A stretch of DNA of 64,000 nt from Pukyongia sp. (lineage in GTDB: Bacteria > Bacteroidota > Bacteroidia > Flavobacteriales > Flavobacteriaceae). The translations under genes and the position numbers were made by a program. The stretch spans positions 104,181-168,180 of the forward strand of contig JASBSY010000001.1 in assembly GCA_030148705.1 (NCBI GenBank), read 5' to 3'. Below are positions 35,374 through 42,869 of the stretch, in pieces. Each line of letters starts with the position of its first letter. The stretch's first letter is position 1. The notes under the pieces were generated by a model. The model was not told the origin of the DNA and searched no databases. It saw nothing but the letters and a program-made list of their open reading frames with translations.

Positions 35374-36301
35374 TGTGTTTTATTTTTGAAGCCAGGAGAT
35401 ACAATACCGCCATGCGGATGGCAACCCCGTTCTGTACCTGCTCAAGGATGATAGCCTGCTTGCTGTCGGCCACATCGCTGGTTATCTCCACCCCCCTGTT
35501 GATGGGCCCCGGGTGCATCAGTACGATCTCCTTGCCCAGGCTGTCCAGCAGGGCCTTGTTTACGCCGTACTGCTGGGTGTATTCGCGGGTGGTGGGGAAA
35601 TAGCTTATTTCCATGCGTTCGTTCTGTACGCGCAGCATATTGGCCACATCGCACCACTCCAGTGCTTTCCGGAGGTTCCCTTCATAGCCCACCCCCAGTT
35701 CTTCTATATGTTTTGGAATTAATGTCTTTGGGCCGCAGACCTTTACCGTGGCACCCAGTTTCTGCAGGGCAAAAATATTCGACAGGGCCACCCTGGAATG
35801 GAGAATATCGCCAACGATCACCACCTTCTTCCCCTTTACCGCCCCCAGTCGTTCCCGGATGGAATAGCAGTCCAGCAAGGCCTGGGTGGGATGTTCGTGG
35901 GCACCGTCGCCGGCATTTACGATACTGGCATCTATGTGTTTGGAGAGAAAGATCCCTGCCCCGGGATTGGGGTGGCGCATTACCACCATATCCACTTTCA
36001 TGGATAGTATGTTGTTTACGGTATCTATGAGGGTCTCCCCTTTTTTAACGGAAGAGGAGGAAGCCGAGAAATTGATCACATCGGCCGAAAGGCGTTTTTC
36101 AGCCAACTCGAAGGACAAGCGGGTCCTGGTGCTGTTCTCAAAGAACAGGTTGGCTATGGTGATGTCCCTGAGCGATGGTACCTTCTTTATCGGACGGTTA
36201 ATCACCTCTTTAAAATGATCGGCGGTTTCGAAGATAAGCCGGATATCATCTTCGGTGATGTATTTAATTCCCAGTAAGTGTTTTACACTTAGTTCGCTCA
36301 T
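35360..36301 (-). CDS. pyrB: aspartate carbamoyltransferase catalytic subunit
   Basis: 313 residues. The carbamoyl-phosphate binding motif FFENSTRTRLSFE lies near residue 54 and the aspartate-binding HPTQALLD near 136, with a clear MHPGPINRG near the C-terminus. It catalyses carbamoyl-aspartate formation in de novo pyrimidine synthesis. Two bases after pyrR, so one operon. The gene is noticeably richer in G and C (long runs of C and G in synonymous positions) than most of the window. No pyrI regulatory subunit is present here. Confidence 0.95.
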   Translation of the reverse strand: MSELSVKHLLGIKYITEDDIRLIFETADHFKEVINRPIKKVPSLRDITIANLFFENSTRTRLSFELAEKRLSADVINFSASSSSVKKGETLIDTVNNILSMKVDMVVMRHPNPGAGIFLSKHIDASIVNAGDGAHEHPTQALLDCYSIRERLGAVKGKKVVIVGDILHSRVALSNIFALQKLGATVKVCGPKTLIPKHIEELGVGYEGNLRKALEWCDVANMLRVQNERMEISYFPTTREYTQQYGVNKALLDSLGKEIVLMHPGPINRGVEITSDVADSKQAIILEQVQNGVAIRMAVLYLLASKIKHNEDR

Positions 36302-36303
36302 AG

Positions 36304-36843
36304 TTAATTGTTAATCAGGTATACGGCATCTTCTCCGTCCTGTTCTTTCCAGCATACCTTTACTTTTTCTTTGTTTATCGCATCCACTTGTCGTCCCCTG
36401 TAATCGGGCTGTATGGGCAAATGCCTGCTGAAGCGGCGGTCGATAAGCGTTAATAGTTCTATCTCTGTTGGCCTTCCAAAGGACTGAATGGCTGTAAGGG
36501 CCGAACGGATACTACGGCCGGTATAGAGCACATCGTCTATAAAGACCACCTTCTTCTCTTCTACTATAAAATCGATTTGGGTGGTATTGGCCTCCAGGGG
36601 CTTAACGCTTCTCCTGAAATCGTCCCTGTAAAAGGTGATATCGAGATAGCCAAGCCTGATGTTCTTAATCTTATAATCGGTTTGAAGCAGTTGTTTGAGG
36701 CGTTCAGCCAAAAAAACACCCCTGGGCTGTATGCCTATTAGAACTGTATCCTGGAAGTTATCGTGATTTTCTATTAATTGACAAGCCAGTCGGTGAAGCG
36801 CGATGTGTACTTCGGTTGCATTTAATAGCACTTTTTGGCTCAT
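36304..36843 (-). CDS. pyrR: bifunctional pyrimidine operon regulator / uracil phosphoribosyltransferase PyrR
   Basis: 179 residues from the ATG at 36843; the longer frame to 37041 runs back through a promoter, a terminator and rpsA and is rejected. The PRPP-binding loop VVFIDDVLYTGRS near residue 97 is diagnostic of type I phosphoribosyltransferases, and LIGIQPRGVFLAERL is the PyrR-specific N-terminal segment. PyrR binds uridine nucleotides and in many bacteria controls pyr mRNA by binding a leader hairpin; it also has weak UPRT activity. It heads the pyrR-pyrB operon, and a palindrome lies just before its start codon. Confidence 0.92.
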   Translation of the reverse strand: MSQKVLLNATEVHIALHRLACQLIENHDNFQDTVLIGIQPRGVFLAERLKQLLQTDYKIKNIRLGYLDITFYRDDFRRSVKPLEANTTQIDFIVEEKKVVFIDDVLYTGRSIRSALTAIQSFGRPTEIELLTLIDRRFSRHLPIQPDYRGRQVDAINKEKVKVCWKEQDGEDAVYLINN

Positions 36844-36850
36844 AGGTAGT

Positions 36851-36879
36851 CTCTGAATCGTATTCAGAGTACAAAAGTA
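36851..36879 (-). promoter_or_regulatory. pyrR promoter element and adjacent palindrome
   Basis: A perfect -7 element TACTTTTG lies on the minus strand at 36879-36872. Directly downstream, 36851-36869 is an eight-base perfect inverted repeat CTCTGAAT-CGT-ATTCAGAG ending seven bases before the pyrR ATG. It could fold in the mRNA at the ribosome-binding region or serve as a DNA operator. Confidence 0.5.
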
Positions 36880-36930
36880 CGTGTTTTTATGGAATAATAT
36901 CCCTTCATCTACTTTTTTAGGTGTTTGGCA

Positions 36931-36961
36931 ATAAAAAAGCCCTTCATTGCTGAAGGGCTTT
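36931..36961 (-). terminator. rpsA terminator
   Basis: Eleven-base perfect stem AAAGCCCTTCA / TGAAGGGCTTT with a four-base loop, followed on the minus strand by a T-run, 22 bases after the rpsA stop codon. Confidence 0.9.
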
Positions 36962-36982
36962 GTATCTGTAAACAAGGTTGGA

Positions 36983-38866
36983 TTATTTCTTCTTAGAAGA
37001 CTTTCCTTCCATCTTGTCTTTGATTTCCTGCAGTTTGGCATTGGCGTCGCCTAAGGTTGGCTTCGCTTCTTCTGCCTGCTGTGCTGCTTTCTTAGCTGCC
37101 TGCTTAACGATCTTGGCTTCCTCTTCCTTGTGAAGGGTCATATGCGATGCAACCACTTTCTTGAATTCTTTATTGAATTCGATGATCACAAATTCTGCCT
37201 CTTCACCTTTCTTAAGGTCGCTGCCGTCTTCTTTTTCAAGGTGACGTTTTGGTACGAATGCCGTGATGTCATCGTTGAATTTGATCACAGCTCCTTTGTC
37301 TACCATCTCGTCGATCGCAGCAGTATGCTTAGTACCTACAGCAAACTCATCCTCATACTTATCCCATGGATTTTCTGTGGTTTGTTTGTGTCCCAGGCTA
37401 AGTTTACGTCCTTCAACATCCAGTTCAAGTACGATCACTTCAAGCGTATCACCAATATTGGTAAATTCGCTTGGGTGCTTCACTTTCTTGGTCCAGCTAA
37501 GGTCGCTGATATAGATTAATCCGTCTATACCTTCTTCAAGTTCAACAAATACACCAAAGTTGGTGAAATTGCGAACAATACCTTCGTGCTTACTGCCAAC
37601 AGGATATTTCTTGGTGATATCGGTCCATGGATCCGGGGTAAGTTGTTTGATACCCAGGCTCATCTTACGCTCTTCTCTGTCGAGGGTAAGGATCACGGCT
37701 TCAACTTCATCACCAACATTTACAAAGTCCTGCGCACTTCTGAGGTGAGTAGACCATGACATCTCACTTACGTGGATAAGTCCTTCTACACCTTCGGCTA
37801 CTTCGATAAACGCACCGTAGTCGGCTATTACCACTACTTTACCTTTAACTTTGTCACCAACTTTCAGTTCGTCGCCAAGCGCTTCCCACGGATGTGGATT
37901 AAGCTGCTTAAGACCCAGCTGGATACGTGTTTTATCTTCATCAAAGTCGAGGATAACAACGTTTAGTTTCTGATCGAGGTCTACGATTTCGTTCGGGTGG
38001 TTGATTCTCGACCATGAAAGATCGGTAATGTGTACCAGTCCGTCTACACCTCCAAGGTCTACGAATACTCCATAAGAAGTGATGTTTTTCACAACACCTT
38101 CCAGTACCTGACCTTTTTCAAGTTGTGCAATAATCTCTTTCTTCTGCTCTTCGATATCCGCTTCGATAAGTGCTTTATGCGAAACTACCACGTTCTTAAA
38201 CTCGTGGTTGATCTTAACCACTTTGAATTCCATGGTCTTACCAACATAGATATCGTAGTCGCGAATAGGCTTCACGTCGATCTGCGATCCCGGAAGGAAG
38301 GCCTCGATCCCGAACACGTCCACGATCATACCACCTTTGGTACGACACTTAACGTAACCGTTTACGATAGTACCTTCATCATGAGCTGCATTAACGCGAT
38401 CCCATGCTTTGATTGTTCTTGCTTTTCTGTGTGAAAGGATAAGCTGACCTGTACTGTCCTCGCGAACGTCGATCAATACTTCCACCTTGTCTCCTACTTT
38501 AAGCCCGGGATTGTAACGGAATTCGTTTAAGGAAACCACACCCTCGCTTTTTGCGTTGATGTCGATAATAGCATCGCGGTCGGTAATGTGGATCACTTCA
38601 CCTTCCACTACTTCATCGTCCAGGGTATCGACAAAATTCTCTGTTACGAGCTTTTCAAATTCTTCCAGTTTACCGTCGTCGATAGGGTCTATACCTTCTT
38701 CGTAGTTGTGCCAGTTGAATTCTTTTAGGAATTTATCAGGATTCTGTTCCTTTAGAGAAACTTCCTGCTGCGGTTGTTCTGCTGTTTCTACAGCATCATC
38801 TTTTTTTGCCTCTGCTTTTGCAGCTTTGGCTTTTGTTGCTTTCTTAGCTTCTGCTTTTTCAGCCAT
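36983..38866 (-). CDS. rpsA: 30S ribosomal protein S1
   Basis: 627 residues. Six S1 (OB-fold) RNA-binding domains can be traced, starting at about residues 80, 165, 250, 340, 425 and 510; domains 3-5 are the best preserved, with GVFVDLGGVDGLVHITDLSW, GAFIEVAEGVEGLIHVSEMSW and GVFVELEEGIDGLIYISDLSW. The N-terminal 40 residues are an Ala/Lys-rich, presumably disordered extension and the C-terminus is again Ala/Lys/Glu-rich. S1 recruits mRNA to the small subunit, which matters here because genes in this window lack Shine-Dalgarno sequences. Monocistronic, with a consensus promoter and a leader of about 150 bases. Confidence 0.95.
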   Translation of the reverse strand: MAEKAEAKKATKAKAAKAEAKKDDAVETAEQPQQEVSLKEQNPDKFLKEFNWHNYEEGIDPIDDGKLEEFEKLVTENFVDTLDDEVVEGEVIHITDRDAIIDINAKSEGVVSLNEFRYNPGLKVGDKVEVLIDVREDSTGQLILSHRKARTIKAWDRVNAAHDEGTIVNGYVKCRTKGGMIVDVFGIEAFLPGSQIDVKPIRDYDIYVGKTMEFKVVKINHEFKNVVVSHKALIEADIEEQKKEIIAQLEKGQVLEGVVKNITSYGVFVDLGGVDGLVHITDLSWSRINHPNEIVDLDQKLNVVILDFDEDKTRIQLGLKQLNPHPWEALGDELKVGDKVKGKVVVIADYGAFIEVAEGVEGLIHVSEMSWSTHLRSAQDFVNVGDEVEAVILTLDREERKMSLGIKQLTPDPWTDITKKYPVGSKHEGIVRNFTNFGVFVELEEGIDGLIYISDLSWTKKVKHPSEFTNIGDTLEVIVLELDVEGRKLSLGHKQTTENPWDKYEDEFAVGTKHTAAIDEMVDKGAVIKFNDDITAFVPKRHLEKEDGSDLKKGEEAEFVIIEFNKEFKKVVASHMTLHKEEEAKIVKQAAKKAAQQAEEAKPTLGDANAKLQEIKDKMEGKSSKKK

Positions 38867-39020
38867 TTGAATAGGTTGATCTTCCTGTGTTGAATTTATA
38901 ACTGAAGATCAATTGTTTGTATTCCGTGTTCTTATAAGTTAGATCGGTCATCCCACAGAAGGGTTTGTCTTTAGTTGTTGTTACTTCCTTTTAAAACTTA
39001 TCTGACCGTTAAAAGGAGCG

Positions 39021-39051
39021 CAAAAGTAAAGCATTTCATTTGATTTTCAAA
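39021..39051 (-). promoter_or_regulatory. consensus promoter of rpsA
   Basis: Minus-strand TTTG (39051-39048), exactly 19 bases, then TACTTTTG (39028-39021): a perfect Bacteroidota -33/-7 promoter. The start codon is at 38866, leaving a leader of roughly 150 bases. Confidence 0.8.
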
Positions 39052-39342
39052 GCTTTTGAATAATTGTTTAAGTCGGGTATCACCTATGTTCAGTCCGATA
39101 AAGCCAATAATACTTCTCGTTTTTTGACCGATAAGTCCATTCTTACTTATTTCCTGCCGACATTGTTATCCATTCCGAGCGAAACATTATATGCCTTAAT
39201 GAGTATTATGGCAAGTTTCAGAAAAAATATTTTTATTAGGCAAAATTATGGTTTATCGGCCACAAGGCTTGTAATTACTATCACTTACACTCCCTTACAC
39301 CCCCTATAGTAAATTACTAAAACTGTTAAAAAGTGTTAAAAT

Positions 39343-39365
39343 AGTACTATGTATTGCACAGTACT
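39343..39365 (+). promoter_or_regulatory. PadR-type dyad operator upstream of the small-peptide genes
   Basis: AGTACT at 39343-39348 and 39360-39365 enclose 11 bases that continue the symmetry (TG ... CA), giving AGTACT-x-TG-x5-CA-x-AGTACT. From general knowledge this resembles operators of PadR-family repressors in Bacteroidota. TTG inside the dyad (39354-39356) and TATTTTCA at 39375-39382 could be the -33 and -7 elements, so the operator would cover the promoter. Confidence 0.5.
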
Positions 39366-39442
39366 GTAACAAATTATTTTCACTGTCGTCTATTTAGTAC
39401 ATCAATCAAGAAACGAACAATCATAATTAAAAAACCAAAACC

Positions 39443-39529
39443 ATGAGAACTTTAGATTCAAACACACTTACAGAGAAGCCTAAATCGAGCTTCGGATTCA
39501 ACTGGAATTCAAAAAGACGATACAGATAG
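39443..39529 (+). CDS. 28-residue peptide, copy 1
   Basis: ATG preceded by an A-rich CCAAAACC leader. The peptide is strongly basic and ends in NWNSKRRYR; the middle is TLTEKPKSSFGF. It is 23 of 28 residues identical to the peptide at 39593-39679, starts 150 bases upstream of it, and several of the differences between the two genes are silent, which argues for selection on the peptide. No signal peptide or hydrophobic segment, and no known family. Possible identities are a regulatory or signalling peptide, a small ribosome or membrane interactor, or a remnant of a larger gene. Confidence 0.55.
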   Translation: MRTLDSNTLTEKPKSSFGFNWNSKRRYR

Positions 39530-39549
39530 AAACACCAACTTAACAATCT

Positions 39550-39576
39550 CCCTCCCGGGTAAGTTTCCCGGAGGGG
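39550..39576 (+). repeat. hairpin between the two peptide genes
   Basis: Left arm CCTCCCGGG (39551-39559) pairs with CCCGGAGG (39567-39574) around a seven-base loop with one bulged C. There is no strong T-run after it, so it looks more like an mRNA processing, stability or attenuation element than a terminator. Confidence 0.5.
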
Positions 39577-39592
39577 TTTAAAAACAACCAAC

Positions 39593-39679
39593 ATGAGAAC
39601 TTTACATTCGAACACCCTTACAGAGAAGCCTAAAACGAGCATAGGATCTAACTGGAATTCAAAGAGACGATTCCGGTAA
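39593..39679 (+). CDS. 28-residue peptide, copy 2
   Basis: Paralog of the 39443 peptide with the same length, the same MRTL start and a C-terminus NWNSKRRFR. Changes relative to copy 1 are D5H, S15T, F17I, F19S and Y27F; TEKPK and NWNSKRR are unchanged. The ATG follows AAACAACCAAC, again an A-rich initiation context. The two genes are separated by a hairpin. Function unknown. Confidence 0.55.
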   Translation: MRTLHSNTLTEKPKTSIGSNWNSKRRFR

Positions 39680-39713
39680 TCCAAAACAAGATCAACCTTT
39701 AAATACCAACATC

Positions 39714-39848
39714 ATGAACCTGGCGAAAAACATCCATACGATCATGAAGCAGGAATCGCAGCGAAAGGATCTTTTTCAATTCAAACGCATAGCAGTTTTT
39801 GCCAACCGACACGACATGGCCATTCCCGGCAAGCCATTTATTTTATAA
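39714..39848 (+). CDS. 44-residue peptide downstream of the tandem pair
   Basis: ATG preceded by AATACCAACATC, similar to the leaders of the two tandem genes. The peptide is amphipathic and basic, with a polar N-terminal half (NIHTIMKQESQRKD) and a more hydrophobic end (FKRIAVFAN, then PGKPFIL). It is not homologous to the 28-residue peptides. The following terminator at 39891 suggests all three form one transcript. No known family. Confidence 0.5.
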   Translation: MNLAKNIHTIMKQESQRKDLFQFKRIAVFANRHDMAIPGKPFIL

Positions 39849-39890
39849 AGGCCGGGCTTAGGATTTAATTAGAGTAGTTAGCCAACTTGA

Positions 39891-39923
39891 AAGTCACCGA
39901 AATAAACAGCGGTGACTTTTTTT
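39891..39923 (+). terminator. terminator of the small-peptide cluster
   Basis: Perfect nine-base stem AAGTCACCG (39891-39899) / CGGTGACTT (39910-39918) followed by a run of seven T. Confidence 0.85.
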
Positions 39924-39978
39924 ATGCCAACTATCCCCGGCCACACAGAAAACCTCCCGGGCGATGCTGTAAAATAAA

Positions 39979-40000
39979 AAAACAGCCTCCCGGCTGTTTT
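39979..40000 (-). terminator. terminator of the lipoprotein gene at 40026
   Basis: Perfect nine-base stem AAAACAGCC / GGCTGTTTT with a four-base loop and a T-rich tail on the minus strand. Confidence 0.8.
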
Positions 40001-40025
40001 ATATAGGTTCAATTTCTTCGACTCC

Positions 40026-40919
40026 CTAGTCAATTACGATCTCCCCTACTTTATAAATCGATCCGTCGTTGCTGGTCCAGGTAAATGTCCCGGCAGTGGT
40101 GGTCTCACATAAAAAGTAATTTACGTAGCCTTCCACGGTCATATCGAAACTTAGATTCCATTTAGCCGTGCCTCCCGCAAAAGATGTAGTTTGATAATCG
40201 CAGACTATAAAATCCGCCACTCCATAAGAATTCAGCGTTGGATAATAGTTAGGATTTCCAAGGCAGGTGTCGGCATTAAAACTGTCGAAGCTGAAATCAT
40301 CCACATCGTCCCCATTGATCGTTATCAACAAGGAAGTAATTCCATCGCCGCCATTTCCGTTGGGATTGGGCATGCTTCCATCTGCCAACAACAACCAGGT
40401 CCCGCTGAACGAAGGATTGCCTGTTTCGCTGAAGGTGGCAGTTGCCGAGCTCGCCATACTATTGCTCATGCTCTTTACCACCATAGCGACAAAACTTTCG
40501 TTATAGATTTCTAAATTTGAAACCACAGGTTCCATAAAATTGGTTACATCAATTGTAAAACTTCCGGCTTGTCCACTAAATTCAAATACGGTAGCCGATG
40601 CCGCCCGGGCCAGAAAGGCCGGTTTTAATTTGAATTCCATTGGCGATTGCCCTACCAGTTCGATCAGTGCCATATAATTTCCATTGTTTGCCAGGTTGAT
40701 CCAGATCTTTCCTCGTGAAAGGGACTCGGAAGAGGCCACTACCCCATGGTAAATGCCGTTCTTGGAAATATCGTTCGTTTTTAAGGGAAACTGCTTTTTT
40801 AGTGCGATCAACTCAATACTGGAAGTGTCAGTAACCAGCTCATCGGGACTATCATGATCACAGGAGGATATCAGCAATGCAAGCACAGCAATGCCAAATA
40901 CGGGTTTTAATAGTTTCAT
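40026..40919 (-). CDS. lipoprotein of unknown function
   Basis: 297 residues. The signal peptide MKLLKPVFGIAVLALLISSC ends in a lipobox (Cys20), so it is an exported lipoprotein. The mature part is beta-rich, with Ser/Thr/Gly/Asn-rich strands, for example FSETGNPSFSGTWLLLADGS and a glycine loop PNPNGNGGDG. No family is recognised; it may be a surface-exposed, type IX-era Bacteroidota lipoprotein, but no C-terminal sorting domain is visible. It is a single gene between the peptide cluster and cmk. Confidence 0.75.
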   Translation of the reverse strand: MKLLKPVFGIAVLALLISSCDHDSPDELVTDTSSIELIALKKQFPLKTNDISKNGIYHGVVASSESLSRGKIWINLANNGNYMALIELVGQSPMEFKLKPAFLARAASATVFEFSGQAGSFTIDVTNFMEPVVSNLEIYNESFVAMVVKSMSNSMASSATATFSETGNPSFSGTWLLLADGSMPNPNGNGGDGITSLLITINGDDVDDFSFDSFNADTCLGNPNYYPTLNSYGVADFIVCDYQTTSFAGGTAKWNLSFDMTVEGYVNYFLCETTTAGTFTWTSNDGSIYKVGEIVID

Positions 40920-41035
40920 TTGTAGGATTTTAGGGGCTAATTATCGTCAAATCAACAACTTTATTCGATTAAATGCAAATAAAATCGTTAAATAATGATT
41001 TTCAGTAAGAATTTACTTACTTCTATGTGAGCGAT

Positions 41036-41737
41036 TTAGCTCCGCTTAACCCTCCCGGCTATCCGGTCCTTGGCCAGTTGAAGTATGGTGTGAAACTGGT
41101 CTTCGATATTTGTTTCAGAATTGTCGATTTCTATGGCATCATCGGCCTTTTTTAGAGGAGAGTCCTTTCGGTTCGTATCTATATGATCCCTTTCGGTAAC
41201 GTTGTTAAAAACCTCTTCAAATGTGATCTGGTCCCCTCGCTGACTTAACTCCTCATAGCGTCTCCGGGCCCGGACATCGGCCGAGGCATTCATAAATATC
41301 TTTAGGTCGGCATTGGGAAAGACTACAGTCCCTATGTCACGGCCGTCCATCACCACTCCTTTCCCCTCCCCCATAGCGTGTTGTAACTTTACCAGCTTAC
41401 GTCTAACCTCAGGTACCGTGGCAATTATGCTTACGAATTCTGAAACTTCCAGAGTTCTGATCTCTTTTTCCACATTTTCCCCATTGAGGTACATTTCGGC
41501 CTTTCCGTCTTTATTCTTTCTGAATTCCAACCTGATTTCCTCAAGGGAATCGATCAATTCTTCCTTTTTAAATTCCGAATAGGACACCAGGTTGTTGCGT
41601 AAGGCGTATAAAGTAACCGCCCTGTACATAGCGCCACTGTCCACGTACACATATTCCAGCCATTCGGCCAGTTGACGTGCCACTGTACTCTTGCCTGTAG
41701 ATGAATAGCCGTCTATGGCTATAGTAATTTTTGGCAT
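41036..41737 (-). CDS. cmk: cytidylate kinase
   Basis: 233 residues. Walker A GYSSTGKSTVARQLA near residue 9, then VDSGAMYRAVTLYAL, MDGRDIGTVVFPNADLKIF and RARRRYEELSQRG, the ordered NMP-binding and lid motifs of Cmk. It phosphorylates CMP and dCMP with ATP. Its start shares one base with the porQ stop codon, so it is in an operon with porQ. Confidence 0.94.
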   Translation of the reverse strand: MPKITIAIDGYSSTGKSTVARQLAEWLEYVYVDSGAMYRAVTLYALRNNLVSYSEFKKEELIDSLEEIRLEFRKNKDGKAEMYLNGENVEKEIRTLEVSEFVSIIATVPEVRRKLVKLQHAMGEGKGVVMDGRDIGTVVFPNADLKIFMNASADVRARRRYEELSQRGDQITFEEVFNNVTERDHIDTNRKDSPLKKADDAIEIDNSETNIEDQFHTILQLAKDRIAGRVKRS

Positions 41738-42756
41738 TACTGAAGGTTAAGATTTAACCCGAAATTACTCGTTGAGGCAGCTGTGCTGTACTTAGAATAC
41801 GAATAACTTAACCGGATCTTATTCAATTTTATTGAAAACCCTGCGCTTAAACCGGCAAAAGCCCGCTTCTCTAAAATCCGCAGTTCTTCCGCCCGTCTTA
41901 AATTATAGCCGAGCCGAATGTTAAAACCACCGGTTGGAAATAACTCTATTCCCACGATAGTATGCCTGAAGGCATTATCTATAAAATTAATCTTTTCTTC
42001 CTTAACATTCCCCTCCAGATCGGTTTCTTCCCGGTTAGGGTTGGAAAATGCCACATTCCATCGCTGCATATTCTCGAAAGTGAGATGCCATCGAATGGGG
42101 ATATTCTCCAGGGTTTGTGAGATTCCGAAGATGAGCTCGAAGGGCAAAGGCTCATAAATGTTATCGTATGGTGTGATCTGGGTTCCGATATTCCTCGCGA
42201 CCCCCGTAATATGAAGGTCCCAGGCTTCGTAAACATACATCACCCCGATATCGGCCGCAACTCCAAAAGAAGAATACTGCTCCAACTTCGAACTGATAAA
42301 CTTAATATTGGCACCAACGTGGAAATTTGTCCAGGCGATGTTCCGGGCATGTCCGAACGAAAGTGCCACCTCTCCCCCGCTAAAACTGCTGGTTGGGTTA
42401 CCAAACTCGTCATATCCGTCGAACTTCCCGTAATTTATATACGTAGCCCCCGCATGTATCACCTGCGTTCTTCTATCCCATAAATAGGCATAGGCCGCAG
42501 TTCCATAGTTAATATCTCCTATATAATTCGAATAGTTCAGCGAAAGCTGGTTATCCATCTCGGGATTAATGGCCGCCGGGTTAAACAGCGCCTGTGTGGG
42601 GTCGTAATCGTAATTGGTGACTGTTTTCCCCCCCAGGGCCGCCTGTCGGGGAGAATTTACCAGGTTCAGGAATTGGTAAGTAGATCGTCCCCCCACCTGA
42701 GCCATAGTTACTGCCGACATAAATAGTGCTAGTACGTAAAAAACCTTTTGGTGCAT
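41737..42756 (-). CDS. porQ: type IX secretion system protein PorQ
   Basis: 339 residues with a cleavable signal peptide (to about residue 19, AVTMAQ) and an outer-membrane beta-barrel pattern of alternating aromatic strands. The N-terminus after the signal, STYQFLNLVNSPRQAALGG, is the PorQ hallmark. PorQ works with PorU, PorV and PorZ in the cell-surface attachment complex of the type IX secretion system. The order lon, porQ, cmk is conserved in Flavobacteria. One-base overlap with cmk. Confidence 0.9.
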   Translation of the reverse strand: MHQKVFYVLALFMSAVTMAQVGGRSTYQFLNLVNSPRQAALGGKTVTNYDYDPTQALFNPAAINPEMDNQLSLNYSNYIGDINYGTAAYAYLWDRRTQVIHAGATYINYGKFDGYDEFGNPTSSFSGGEVALSFGHARNIAWTNFHVGANIKFISSKLEQYSSFGVAADIGVMYVYEAWDLHITGVARNIGTQITPYDNIYEPLPFELIFGISQTLENIPIRWHLTFENMQRWNVAFSNPNREETDLEGNVKEEKINFIDNAFRHTIVGIELFPTGGFNIRLGYNLRRAEELRILEKRAFAGLSAGFSIKLNKIRLSYSYSKYSTAASTSNFGLNLNLQ

Positions 42757-42869
42757 GGAGCGTGAGATACTTTTCCCTGAAAACTAAAACGACTGCAAGT
42801 ATAATTTATTTTCGGTTGGGAAAAAAACTAAGTCACAGCCGAATCGTTTTAAACAAACTACTTTTAATA

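Larger units (their letters stand above)
38867..39442. other. intergenic region between rpsA and the small-peptide cluster
   Basis: The left third is the rpsA leader and promoter. From about 39052 to 39320 the DNA is AT-rich with no recognisable gene; an 81-codon open frame at 39064-39309 has no family resemblance and is not annotated. The last 100 bases hold a dyad operator and presumably the promoter of the peptide genes. Confidence 0.6.

Noticed and set aside
35442..36218. Several long open frames on both strands inside pyrB
   Set aside because: They are shadows caused by the GC-rich composition of pyrB, which carries all expected catalytic motifs.
36844..37041. 66-codon N-terminal extension of pyrR
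   Set aside because: It would run back through a promoter element, the rpsA terminator and the end of rpsA.
39064..39309. 81-codon open frame upstream of the peptide cluster
   Set aside because: No family resemblance, odd composition, and it ends before the operator; probably non-coding DNA.
39427..39684. 85-codon minus-strand frame across the tandem peptide genes
   Set aside because: It repeats internally only because the opposite strand is duplicated; the plus-strand frames have proper leaders and silent changes.
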